The notes beneath the pieces are model-generated. The model did no database searches. It was not told the DNA's origin and saw only the letters and a program-made list of their open reading frames with translations. 64,000 nt of DNA from Verticillium longisporum (lineage: Eukaryota; Ascomycota; Sordariomycetes; Glomerellales; Plectosphaerellaceae), in the NCBI GenBank assembly GCA_019188255.1, contig JAETXT010000001.1:2542001-2606000 (forward strand), written 5' to 3'. Position 1 is the stretch's first letter. Every line of letters starts with the position of its first letter. This document shows, one piece after another, positions 47,908-59,185 of this stretch. The translations under genes and the position numbers were made by a program.

Positions 47908-49292
47908 CCTTCGTACGCAGCGCATACCGCCTCTGCAAGACTAGCCCTTACCGCGCCACGGCCAAGACGCGGCCGCCAGCTGTTCGAAGCTCATCGCCAA
48001 GTCGAACCATCCCAGCATGGAAGATTTGGACATCTACCTCGATAGTCAGCCAACACGGTCACCAGCCACCAGCCTCGGGCAACAAAACCTCCTACCCTCA
48101 GGACCGGCAGCGATGTCGATTCTATCACCTTGCCTGTGCTCGCCGGGATAACCCTCAGAAGCTATAACCACATTCCAGACGTACCCCTGCCGAATGCCCA
48201 GGACCTGGCTAGAGAGGCTTCCATTCGTGCAACTCACACAGATGCCTGCCAGGTTGGTGCCTGGCGTCCAACAGCGGAATTAAGGATTGTAACTCCGGAC
48301 CGCCGGATCGAACATTGTACTCGGGGGCCTTTGGCCCTCTAGGTGTGATCATGACACCTGTGAAGACAATCCCGCGAAAGACATGTCCCGGTTGAACGGC
48401 CATCAATCAGTCCTTGCAGAAGCAGAGCGCAGGATACAACAAAGTGCTCCGACATACCGTCAGATTGCAGGCCTTGAAGGGTAGGGACGACAAGGTCCTT
48501 CTCCATCTGAGCCATCAGTTCGCGTGATAAAAGTCCACTGGTCCATAAACCCCCATGCCCCCAGTAATCGGACCCTTCGAACCATCGAATATCCGTTTGT
48601 GGTCCCGGACCGGTGGCAACGATCTGAAAGTGTGGCCGTCACAGAATGCGAGGATGCTTATCTCGTCACCCGACAGGAACTCCTCGATGACGACTTCTTG
48701 ATGCCCAAACTTCTTGTCGACCATCATCTCGTGGAGCTCTCGCTGGGCTTCTTCCTGCGTCTCGGGGAGAACGACGCCTTTCCCGGCAGCAAGACCGGAC
48801 ACCTTGATCACGACGCGGTGGTTGACAGAAGAAAGATAGTCTCTTGCGTGCTCATAGGTGTCAAAGTTGCGGTACTCTGCCGTGGGGACACCGTAACGTC
48901 TAATAAAGTCTTTTGCAAACGTCTTCTGACCCCTCCAGCCTTGCGGCAGCTTTCGATGGTGCGAAACAAGGGATGCCGGCTAGCGAACTCGATGGTTGAC
49001 AGCAGGCTCTACGATCCAGATAGCATAACCACCCACCCTGTTCGAAAACGTCAGCAATGCCCTCGACGACAACGTCGTCAGGACCAGGCAGGACGAGATC
49101 AACCGCCAACGTCCGGGCCAAGGCCACGAGGCTCTCGAAGTCGTGCATGTCGGCATGTTCCACGTTGGAAACGTTGGGCGCCGAAGCAGCCGTGCCCCCA
49201 TTGGGAACGATGAAAACGCGCTGGGCCGTTTGGCAAAGCTTCCACACCAGAGCGTGCTCGCGGCCCCCCTTTCCGATGAGAAGCACTCGCAT
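47908..49292 (-). pseudogene. Decayed phosphoribosylamine-glycine ligase (GARS) copy lacking the AIRS half
   Basis: Similar to the N-terminal half of fungal bifunctional GARS-AIRS (purine biosynthesis steps 2 and 5). Exon 1 (49292-49037) begins MRVLLIGKGGREHALVWKL. A good intron joins it to 48979 (AGIPCFAPSKAAARLEGS). The frame then breaks near 48,930, after which FAKDFIRRYGVPTAEYRNF and SGLAAGKGVVLPETQEEAQ are readable. The ATP-grasp core FDGSKGPITGGMGVYGPVDF is also present. Two nearby indels disrupt the region near 48,520, and another lies near 48,280. Similarity to the end of GARS (QIFHAGMVRLGDELRTAGGR) reaches about 47,910 and is strongly diverged. No AIRS (PurM-like) sequence follows, where a normal gene continues for about 330 residues. 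The number of breaks exceeds that of neighbouring genes, so I call it a relic copy; a functional GARS-AIRS gene should exist elsewhere. Confidence 0.75.
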
Positions 49293-49796
49293 AATTGAGA
49301 GAGGGTCGGATCAACAACGAGTGGGGTAGAAAATGGTGGTGCTTTGCAAGAGGTATCGAGGCGCTGGCGGCCTGGGGTTGAGTTATGTCGTGTCTGCTTC
49401 TGCGGCAGTCGGCACCCGTTCTCGGTGGGTGTAGCCGAAGCTGTTCGACGAGGTTGTGCGAACAAAGTGAGATTCGGGACGCATTCTTAAACTTCCTACG
49501 CGGAGTGGTGAGACCATCACAGATGATAAAAACTTAGGCTCCCTGCCTACCTACTTTGAGGACCGAGATTCAGTTGGCTATGCGGCGGCAGGCGGTCGGT
49601 CCATGGATCCCCAGCATTCTTTCTTCGGGCCAAACACCGACCGTACTGATTATTGTTGTAGCAGTCTTGCATACATCTCAAATAGGATGCAGTGGGAACA
49701 ATATCATGAGCTAAAGTGAAGTCTATCATGTACGCAAAACGCTTTTCCAACCAGTTATCGCCTATCCATACCCCTTTGATTTCTCCCACAGCCCCC
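49293..49796. other. Intergenic region between the GARS relic and the asparaginase gene
   Basis: About 500 bp with no gene. A short CCTACCTACTT element lies near 49,546. Confidence 0.4.
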
Positions 49797-51361
49797 TCAG
49801 CTCTGAGGTTGAGGCCCTTCCTGAGGCGTGGGCGCGGTGCCCAGTATCGAGGCTTCGTTCTGCCAGAGGTGTGCACCAGCTTCCTTCAGCAGCTGGACGC
49901 ACTCCTCATTATCCACACGCTGGGCCAGGAAGAGCGGCGTGTTATTGGCCCAGTTTCTGACGTGCACGCTCGCGCCCTTGACCAGCAGCTCCCGCAGGAT
50001 CTCTGCCTGCCCAACGGCGGCCAAATGCACGGCCGTGTTGCCCGCATAGTCGGCCTTGGTCAGGAGCGGGTGGTGCTCGCCGACGTGGTCCTGCTCCAAG
50101 ATTTCCTTGACCGTCTTAAGATTCCCGTCGCGAATGGCATAGCCGAGCGCGGTGAAGGCGGTCTCGGCAGAGGATAGACGCGCAATGACGGAATCCAGCG
50201 AACCTGGGTGGGAGAAGACGGGCCGCGTCTCGGCCGTCATCTCGCCGCGGATGGAGGCCGACATCCTGGCGCTGACCTCAGCGGTCGTCAGGTTGGGAAG
50301 AGCCAGCAGGAAGGAGAGCTTAGTCAGAGCAGCCTCAGTCGTGAGGTCCTGGCCAAAGATGACACCTGCGCGCCCCAGGGCGGGGCCCGGGCCGTAGACG
50401 GGGAGACGAAGCCGTCGAGACACTGGCTGACATTGACTACGACGATGCCGCGGTCGACCGCGGCCTTGATAACCTTGGTGAGGCTGCCATCCACACCACC
50501 AGGGGCGTTGCCCATGCCGAATGTCCGTAGGACCAGACCTCGAATGTCCGGTCCGCGCAGGACCGAGTCGAGCATCTCGGGCTTGATACCGGGGAAGATG
50601 TGAATGCAAGCAACGTGGGCCGTGTCGAGGTGCTGGGTAACCTGGAGCTCGGCAATCTTTGTCGGTCGAAGAACGAGGGGCCAGTTGACGTCGATGCCAA
50701 GACCGTTCATCTTGGCCAGGGGCTCGCAGTTGGGACTGGCAAAGGCATCAAAGTTGACGGCCGAGTTCTTTGTCGTCCGGTTTCCTCGGAAGAGCTTGTG
50801 ATGGAAGAAGAGGCCGACCTCCGGGATGAGGAACGTTCCCGCAATGATGAGAGAGCCTAGGAGGTTGTCCACGGCGTCCGATTGCAGGGCGAAGATTGGC
50901 GCTTGAGATCCGGTCAGAATAACGGGCTTGCCGAGGTCTGACATCATGAAGGACAGGGCGGACGCCGTATAAGACAGCGAATCGGTGCCGTGCAGAACGA
51001 CGAATCCGTCGTACTGACGGTAGTTCTCCCTGATGGTCTGGGCGACTTCGGTCCAGCCGGCGGATGAGATGGAGCTGGAATCCAGCAAGGGCGAGAATTC
51101 AAGGACGCCGTAGCGGATGTGACGAGAGTAGGCGCTCGGCGGCGTCCGCAGGCTGTCCAGCATGACCTTCTGGCCGTCTTTGTACGCCTCAAGCTGGGGC
51201 GGGTTGGACATGTCGTTGAACGATGGACGAGGTGCCAAAGCAGCTTTGAGGAACCCTCCGATAGGCTGCAGACCGTCGGGTGTTGGCTGCATGCAGATGG
51301 TGCCGCCGGTCATGATGACCAGGACCCGAGACTCTGGCAGGATGGACTGAGTGGTCGCCAT
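49797..51361 (-). CDS. L-asparaginase with C-terminal ankyrin repeats, one frameshift
   Basis: Hydrolyses asparagine to aspartate and ammonia. The single exon gives 521 residues after one correction. The N-terminal domain has both asparaginase signatures: MTGGTICMQ with the first catalytic threonine near residue 19, and VLHGTDSLSYTASALSF with the second. GSQAPIFALQSDAVDNLLGS follows. The C-terminal 130 residues contain ankyrin units (YAGNTAVHLAAVGQAEILRE and NWANNTPLFLAQRVDNEE). This is the layout of the large cytosolic asparaginases related to human ASPG. There is no signal peptide, so it is probably cytosolic. The frame breaks at a GGGG run at 50400-50403. One more base joins CLDGFVSP to VYGPGPALGRAGVIFG. 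It is divergent from BUR1 across about 1.6 kb. Confidence 0.9.
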
Positions 51362-52980
51362 TGCGTCTGCCGTATCTCGCGACTGTCCCTGTCTCAGTGC
51401 AAGATCAAGAGGTTGAGGGCGTGATGTCTTCCAGAGCCAAACCCAAACAAATGTCAGTTGAACCTGCAGATTTGATTTTCTGGTACGGCAAAATGTGCGC
51501 TCAGCTCAAGGGTGGGGGGAGTGACCAGAATGCCGTGATCGGGATTCCATAGTGTTGGCAAATAGAGGCACAACTCTCTCATTCAAGAGGGTATGGAACT
51601 CACCAGGAACCAACTCGGAGTTTGGGTTGTGTCGGTTCGTAAGATAGTCCACTGGGAAATATTATTGCTTCAGTGAGTGGTGTCGACGGCAAATGAAGTC
51701 TGGCAGTTCTGGGGAATTCGTTGGCACAAGAGTCTTAAAATTTGTCTGTCATGGCGGTTCGAGCAACGAGAGAATCGTGGTGGTCTGGTCGGCTGCTCAG
51801 TCGAAAGCAGGAAAGTGGGGAAAACAGGACGGCAGATCCGATTCATCATCGTGCCCATCTGGACGCTCTGTGTGTTGTTCCACCAAGGACGAAAACTATG
51901 CTTCTCGAAACAAAGGCTCCGCGGCGACGGAGGTACCGACTGATAAGAGTTACGCCGATTTCCTGGCCAGACTGCCGGTGGATCAGCTCCAGGAGGGTCA
52001 TGCGCTACCATAAACGACGTGAATCAGTAGTGTCCCGACTCAGGATCACGGAGCCGCTGCCAGGCTCTTCGAAAGCGATGGGGTAATCGTTAAGTAACCG
52101 CGGGGAAGAAGGGAGACCACATGTGAGCACGCAGGGCTCCAGACGAGGGGCAAAATAAGCAAGTGAGTGTGATTGGAAGTGTTGAACTGGCTTGTGAAAT
52201 GAGGGTCGTCGAATTGCGGCGACCCATCAGGCGTGGAGAGTGCCAGACCAAAAAGGTTCTGGAAATGGTGCAAGCCAGGACGCCGAAAGCTTTAGCCTTT
52301 CTTTCGTTTGCTTGTTGTTGCATCAGAAAAAAAATCTTGGAAGGTTGCAGACATGAAGCCGCCAGCAACTCGGCTTGAGCGGCATCTCGGCTCTTTCTCC
52401 CAGGGCCTTTTAATCCTCTTCAACTTTTGCATGATGTGGAAGAGGCACGAATCATACCAAGACTCAAGAGACTGGTACTTCGCTGAGCTGAAATGGAAAG
52501 GATTCGATCACGCCTTTGACTGCTCTTGCCCACTGACTTCTCTGGCTTGCCAGAGGCGTAAAGAGGAGGAAGGCACGGGTGGAGTGGACGCTCGAGCCAC
52601 CTAAGGAGGTGAGACAGCGTGCATTGAATGTTTTCTACTTGGATAGGACCTTGCTGGCCCGTGGAGAATACACCCAATTATAAGTACTAGACGTGTACTA
52701 GTCATGAGTCCCGATAACGACTATCTTTCTTGCCGCGTCCTTGATGGTTCTCTGGGCCATCTTTTGCCTGAACCCAACTGACGATTCTTGCTCTCACCAT
52801 CCACTGACGTACCAGTGCAAACTCGCCATGCCTTGTCACGACAAGCAGGCGTCCCGAACAGATCATATCACTTGAATGTCGACAGAAACCTCAACATAGT
52901 ACCCTGCGAATGCACTGTCGCGACTTTTGACCCCGATTCCCATCGACCTTGACCGGTAGCGCAAACGCGGCCAACCCACC
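51362..52980. other. Divergent intergenic region between asparaginase and BUR1
   Basis: About 1.6 kb, holding both promoters. No coding exon is supported; open frames are short and of random composition. No clear TATA box or tRNA is seen. Confidence 0.45.
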
Positions 52981-55199
52981 ATGGAGTCTCCAATGCCCAG
53001 CAGCAACGGCGGCTTGTCGCCGCGCTCTTTGCCATACAACACCAGCGCCCGCGGATCAGCTTTACAGGGTGCTCCAGAATCACCGTTCATGAGGTACTCG
53101 GCAAGCTTGGCGCGGGTACCTTTGTGGAGGTTTTCCCTGCTTGCCCTTGCTCTTGCCCAAATCGCTCCGCCGCTAACCCTCGTTCGCCCAGCGAGGTTCA
53201 TCGCGCGCGTTCGCGCAAGACCAACGCTCTCGTCGCGCTGAAGAAGATTATTATGCATAATGAAAAGGATGGCGTAGGTCAAACCCAGTTCATCGCGCGC
53301 AGGCCCTGCCAGGCCATGCGTGACGACCCAAGACCACTTGAGGCTGACGACAATCTCCAGTTTCCCATCACCGCGCTCCGAGAGATCAAGCTCTTGAAAC
53401 TGCTCTCCCATGATAACATCCTCCGTCTCGAAGACATGGCAGTAGAGCACCCCCCTAGATGTAAGGCACCCAACCATGTCACCCGTCGTCCGAGTGCGGG
53501 ACGCAACGGCTAACAATTCCCCCAGCGAACGATGTGAAACGAAAACGACCGATCATGTACATGGTTACACCTTATATGGACCACGATCTTTCCGGACTCC
53601 TCGATAACCCCTCGGTCACATTTACCGAACCCCAAATCAAATGCTACATGTTGCAGCTTCTCGAAGGCCTGCGTTATCTACATGATCAACATATCCTTCA
53701 CCGAGACATGAAGGCTGCCAATCTGTTGATCAACAACAAAGGAATCCTCCAGATTGCCGATTTTGGTCTGGCGAGACACTACGACGGGCCCACGCCCAAG
53801 GCCGGCCAGGGAGGTGGAGATGGCAAGCGGGAGTATACCGGCCTGGTCGTCACCAGATGGTACAGGCCTCCCGAGCTTCTGCTGCACCTGAAGAAATACA
53901 CGACTGCTATTGACGTCTGGGGTGTTGGGTGAGTTGACAAGAATCCCGCTGCCGATCGCCGTCTAACTTGGGAGTAGTTGCGTGTTTGGTGAGATGCTTA
54001 CCGGGAAACCTATCCTTTCGGGTGACAGCGACGGCCACCAGCTAGATATCATCTGGGACCTCGTGGGCTCGCCGACACCACAAAACATGCCGCTGTGGAG
54101 CACACTTCCTGGCTCCGAGGGGCTGCAACCGCGGTCCCGTCCCGGCAACTTGTCCACGAGGTTCAGGGAACACGGTCCGACCGCCATCTCGTTGCTCAAG
54201 GAGCTTCTGAAGCTGGACTGGAAGACGCGCATCAACGCCATTGATGCGCTGCAGCACTCGTACTTCAAGATGTCGCCTCTGCCGGCCAAGGCGCACGAGC
54301 TCCCAACATTTGAGGAGAGCCACGAATTTGACAGGCGCAAGTTTCACGACCGCAAGGCAGCCCTGCCTCCAGCCCCTAAGGGTGGCACGGTTGGCATGGG
54401 CCCCGAAGCGCATGGCGCGAGCGCCGGTTTCAACACTGGGGACAGCTATGCAAGCGGTCGCAACGGGGTGAACGGAGGGCGCCACCCCCATCGCAACGGC
54501 GACGAAAGGCGACCGGCGTGGGCGCGCGACAGGCCGATGCCCGGTGAGCGAGGACTGCCACCGCGCCCTCCGCCACCTGTGGACAGCGGTGACGACCGCG
54601 GGGGCTACCGTGACCGGAATGGCGGACGCGGACCTCGCAACCCCAGGCCGCCGGGCGCGGACGTGGACACGTATGTGCCCAGCTACGGTCGTGAAGGTGG
54701 ACGGCACCGGGATGACCGGCCTCGAGATGACCGACCACCCCTAGACCGACCTCGTGACGACCGTCCTCCTCTGGATCGCCGCCATCGTAATAGCAGGGAC
54801 GACTGGCGCTCCGACCGAGGGCCGGACCGGGCGCCGCAGTACGGCAGCAGGGAGAGACACACACGGAGCAGGAGCCGGTCGCCGGTCCGAGATCGCGAGC
54901 GTGAACGGGATTATCGCCGTTAGGCACAGCGGCACCCAAGGAACCAGCCACATCAGCAACAACCACATCAGCAACAATCACATCAGCAATATCAGCAGTA
55001 TCCACATCAACAACAACAACAACACTGGCAGTTCCGGCATACGGGACAATGGGGCTCGCAGGACCAATGGTATCCACACGACCCTCGGTATCTGCAGCAG
55101 CACCACCAGTTGTACTATCAATACGGTCCACGGCATGGCGGACCGGCCCCGGGCAGAGGCGCGCATTCCCACAATGCGCGACGTGGGCACTGGCGTTAA
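52981..55199 (+). CDS. BUR1: BUR1 (Cdk9-type) serine/threonine kinase, frameshifted, with an amber codon before the C-terminal tail
   Basis: Cyclin-dependent kinase of transcription elongation (BUR complex) in the nucleus. Exons are about 52981-53124, 53192-53273, 53361-53460, 53526-53927 and 53977 to the end. Kinase motifs: [19 protein letters not shown] loop, VALKKI with the ATP-binding lysine, the FPITALREI helix (PITALRE type), [20 protein letters not shown] and [11 protein letters not shown] Gly, Arg and Asp-rich tail follows, with RS dipeptides ending in [11 protein letters not shown]. The first exon needs one base near 53,046, and the exon end at about 53,124 lacks bases needed for the third glycine of the loop. 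A TAG at 54921-54923 ends the frame, but the same frame continues for 91 sense codons to a TAA at 55197-55199. That extension is a Gln, His and Tyr-rich tail typical of the family, so the TAG may be an error, a substitution or a read-through site. Confidence 0.88.
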
Positions 55200-55456
55200 A
55201 TCGGCACGGCCAGGGTGACTTTTTTTTTTTTTAACTCCACGGCAAAGTACAGAGACAGTTGGCTTAGAGCAATCCATCATGAGGCGGGGGAGTACCGGAA
55301 CATCATTGGGCGAGCACGTCGCGCGAGGCTCAGCCAAGCGGGCAAGGCGGATGGGAGCGGAAGGAGGACAGGAGGTGATGGCAGCGAGAAGTGAAGTGTG
55401 GCTGGTAGGTCTCTCTAGCTGATGTATGAAAATGGAATATGGGGACAACAATAAAA
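55200..55456. terminator. Convergent 3' ends of BUR1 and the 186-residue membrane protein gene
   Basis: About 250 bp between the end of the BUR1 tail and the stop codon of the minus-strand gene. A 13-T run lies at about 55,220, just after the BUR1 frame ends. No gene is seen. Confidence 0.35.
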
Positions 55457-56154
55457 TCACAAGTCCGAATCGTTGCTTTCTTCCTCGTGAATCGTCTGGG
55501 CGACCAAGCCGGCCGTGCGTCTCCTTCGCTTCGGGGGCATTTCCTCGAGGAGATGCCAGTCCGTCTCGCCCGAGGACGAGGACTCGGTCTTGGCCGGCGT
55601 GACGGGCCGCACGAGCTCGTCGTCGTAGTCTGACCTGCGCGAGCGCGTGTCGTCCCGCATGCCGAGGGCCGACGTGATGATGCCGGAGGCCAGGGCCATG
55701 AAGAGACCGGCAACGAGACCGATGAGAGCGCCGCAGCCAACCTGTAGGTGAGGTTAGGTTCAGGACGACAGGGGAGTACCGAAGGCGAGGCGAGCGGGAA
55801 GGTAGACCGACAAATACGTATAGCGGCTGCAGGAATTGTCAGCTTTGATGCATCAAGCGGCTTGGGTGACCGATTAGAAGGGGCTTTATTTACCTCGAGG
55901 CTCACGAACAAGCCCGTGATGGCCTGCACCCACGACCAGGCGTAGGAGAGCACGAGGGTGACTGGCGACAACAGGAACAGGGCGACGGCAATGACCTTGG
56001 AGAGGAGCAACCAGATGATTTTCAAGGGAAAGGCGCAGACAGCCCAGATGATGACGGCTGCCTGCCAGAGGACCGTCTGCCATGTGGCCATGGCTGGGCC
56101 TGTCGGGTCGAGGGCGACGTGGGGAGGATGGATGGCCGTGACGGTCGTGTCCAT
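55457..56154 (-). CDS. Conserved fungal membrane protein of unknown function
   Basis: Exons are 56154-55894, 55826-55812 (a 15-nt micro-exon encoding PLYVF) and 55741-55457, all in frame, 186 residues. It has two or three hydrophobic segments in the first 110 residues (ATWQTVLWQAAVIIWAVCAF, IIWLLLSKVIAVALFLLS, and VGCGALIGLVAGLFMALA after the micro-exon). A cytosolic tail follows with acidic and basic stretches (PPKRRRRTAGLVAQTIHEEE). I do not recognise a named family. The intron positions and the coherent joined frame make the gene itself secure. It is divergent from the AMPK beta gene and convergent with BUR1. Confidence 0.8.
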
Positions 56155-57359
56155 GACGATCAATCAGGGCATTGGCGTGAGATACGGGGACGCACTGGGC
56201 TTGAGCTTGATGCTGGATGAAAAGAGAGTTGGACGTCAGGAATGGACGAGCAGCGGGACCTCTGTGCGAGGTGGACGTCACGTCACGGTTCCTTCATTCC
56301 TGTCATGGCAAGATGCAGGTACCTCGTTCTCAGCACGGATGGTGCTGGGGTTCCAGAGCTCCAGCTTGAGCTCGAGCTTGTGAGACGAGTCGATTGACAG
56401 GAGGTTTGATGGATTACATAAGACAGGACCATCCGGACGGAAGCAAGAGCAAGAGCAAGAGCAAGAGCAAGAGCAAGCAAGAGCAAGCAAGAGCAAGCAA
56501 GAGCAAGCAAGAGCAAGCAAGAGCAAGCAAGAGCAAGTGCCGCCCGCGCAAGGGCACTGCACTGCTCATCCCCAGCGTATCCACCGTCACAGCGCACAGC
56601 ACAGGCCCAGGCACAGACGCAGGTGGGCAAGAGCCCCTCCATCTCCCACCGCTTCTGTTCTCACGCAGTTGTCACCCAGCCGCCTGCCTTATCTCACTCA
56701 CTGGATCCGGACCTCTCTCCTGCTTGTTCCCTGCCTCTTCCCTGCCTCTTCCCTGCCGACCAAACCCTGAGGTACGACATTCCGTTTTCGCCGGACCCCC
56801 CTCCCCTCCCCTCCGTCACCGAACTCACCCCAGTTCACCTCACCTCACCTCACCTCACCTCGCCTCGCCTTCTTGTTCCTCATCCCTTTCGCGAACGGCA
56901 CATATCATCACCAACGAACATCAGCACGGCAGCCAGCAGCACGGCACACGGTCGTCGACAACCCCGCCGACCCGCATCACCCCCCCAACCCCGCCGCTGC
57001 TGCTGCTGCGAGGGGGCCGCTGTCCCGCTGTCCCGCGATAGCACCTGAGACCTGTCACGCGTAACGAGTCCCTTCACAGGATAGGCGTACCCTCCGATCG
57101 CGCCAGCTCGTCCACCCACCCACCGCCAGCCGAAACTCATCACACAAAGAGCCACGAGACCAGTCTCTGCACCGCGACTGGACCCCGCGCCCGCCCCGTC
57201 GACCTGCCGGCACCCAACTGCACCCCTTGCTCGTCAACTTTACTCTTTGCCCATCGCCTCACCCCAGCCACGAGGGTGCTTTTACCCCCCCGCACAGTCA
57301 GGAGTTGAGGTCGCCGTCTCGTCCCACCTGGGGGACCGCCAAAAAAATATATACTCAAG
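56155..57359. promoter_or_regulatory. Divergent promoter region with microsatellite
   Basis: About 1.2 kb between two divergent start codons. It contains the CAAGAG microsatellite at 56443-56537 and a CACCT/CGCCT run near 56,835-56,870. Promoters for both genes must lie here. No TATA box is obvious. Confidence 0.45.
56443..56537. repeat. Compound microsatellite (GCAAGA)n and (GCAAGCAAGA)n
   Basis: About 95 bp: first six-base units GCAAGA, then ten-base units GCAAGCAAGA. It is fully purine-biased on one strand apart from regular C. It lies in the shared promoter region of the 186-residue membrane protein and the AMPK beta gene. Confidence 0.95.
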
Positions 57360-58903
57360 ATGGGCAACAACCCCTCCTCCACGTCCAAGCCCGCCACCCC
57401 CGTCTCTTCCAACCCAGCATCCGCCCACGACTCACCCAAGAACCCCAAGAGGGATTCGAAGCACATCATCCCCCATCGCACAACCGAACGGGTCGCCGCG
57501 CCCCCGAGGCCTCTCTCCACCAGGCCCAAGGGTCCACCATCAGCAAGGCCTCGAGACCTCTCCAGTACAACCCCATCGCCGGCATCGCCAGCGCCTCGCC
57601 CTCCTCCAGCCCCAAGAGCAACAACTCGGCCCCGCCGCCACGGCCGTCCGACGCCAAGACGATCCCCCGCGATGAGCCCACCAAGCCGCTAGACGTCCCG
57701 ACAGCCCACACCGAGCCCTCGTCCCTGCGCTCCCACATCTCCGCCCACGTCGACGGTGCCGGCCTCGTGTCCCAGAGCAGCGTCAACGACATGTCCTATC
57801 TCACGCGGCCCCCGCGCCTGCCGCTCCCCATTGAGGAGGAGGTCCACACGCCCGGCTCCCCCATCATCGCGCCGGCCGATGGCGACACCCCCATCGTCGA
57901 CCCCGGCTCGCTCGATTCCGACCCCATGACCCGCAAGTCCTCGGCCCTCAGCAGCAACACGGTCGACGACGACGACGGCGAGGAGCTCATCGTCGACAAG
58001 ACCCGCCCCACCGTGCCTACCCAGCTGCTCTGGACTCATGGAGGGGAGAAAGTCTACGTCACCGGCACCATTTTCCAATGGAACCGCAAGCAACGACTAC
58101 ATCCCGTGTAAGTTCTTGCCATCCCTTTCCGGGGGAGGGGTCGACGGCTACTGGTCATGGATGCTTCTCACCACATTGTGCTACCCACATGCTGACTATA
58201 CATGCCCTACAGCGAAGGCAAACCCGGCGTCTTCTCCGGCACGGTTCACATTCTCCCCGGCACCCACCATGTGCGGTTCTTGGTCGACGGCATCATGCAG
58301 ACGTCGCCGGATCTGCCGACAACCGTCGACTTTGGCAACAACCTCGTCAATTACATCGAGGTCAGCGCCGATGACCTGCCGTCGCAAAATAAGGCCGGCC
58401 AGGACGCGTCCGCCGCGGCCGGCGCCGGTGCCGCCGACGGCCAGGCGGCGGTGGAGCCATCAGCCTCCAGACGGACGACTCTGCCAAGCCGCTGCCGCGG
58501 GGCAAATCCGTGCCGTCTGCCAGCCAATACTTCCACCAGATCCCCAAGTACCTCGTCGACTTTGACCAGGCCGAAGACTCGCCCTCGTACCAGTACGCCG
58601 TGACGGCCATTGAGAAGCTGCCGACGCCGCCCAGCCTCCCGGGCTTCCTGGGCAAACCCATCCTCAACGCCGCCGTCCTCATGAAGGACGACAACAGCGT
58701 GCTCAACATGCCGAACCATACGGTACTCAACCATCTCGCCACGAGCAGCATCAAGAACAACATCTTGGCTGTGTCGGCGACGACTCGCTACAAGAGCAAG
58801 GTATGTCGGACAAGATGTGTTCTGGAGACGGCCGAGTTTTCTAACATGAAGCTACTAGTATGTAACGACCATCGTGTACAAGCCGACCTCGACGGACGAC
58901 TAG
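57360..58903 (+). CDS. GAL83: AMP-activated (Snf1) kinase beta subunit, two frameshifts
   Basis: Scaffold subunit of the Snf1/AMPK energy-sensing kinase. Exons are 57360-58107, 58213-58800 and 58859-58903, 460 residues after two corrections. MGNN at the start is a myristoylation signal. A disordered Ser and Pro-rich region follows. The carbohydrate-binding module (CBM48) spans about residues 224-320, with VYVTGTIFQWN, RLHPVEGKPG, LPGTHHVRFLVDG and NNLVNYIEV. The C-terminal ASC domain, which binds the alpha and gamma subunits, runs from QYFHQIPKYLVDF through LNHLATSSIKNNILAVSATT to VYKPTSTDD. The frame breaks at a C run at 57501-57505 (six expected, then EASLHQAQGSTISKASRP) and at a GG near 58,447 (GGG expected, then GAISLQTDDSAKPLP). 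The final exon of 14 codons is easily missed. Confidence 0.92.
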
Positions 58904-59185
58904 GGGCTTGACGTCGCAGGGGCAGTGGCTGGGTTGCGTGAGGACGAGGAGAGCTCGGGCCGATTGACGATGCGTCTGTGCTGCGCGCTGCGGAAACGCG
59001 AAAGTTCTCTATAGAAGAGGGGCTGGGGATCACATCTAGACGATTTCGCAATTATTTCGGAGAGCCGATTACTTCGGAGCCGATTATTGTGGGAAACCGA
59101 TTGCAATGAACACAAAAACATGCACAATTTCACAGGCGCCTCAACACACACGCACAAGTGCGGCCTGTGGGCCAACGTGTCCCGT

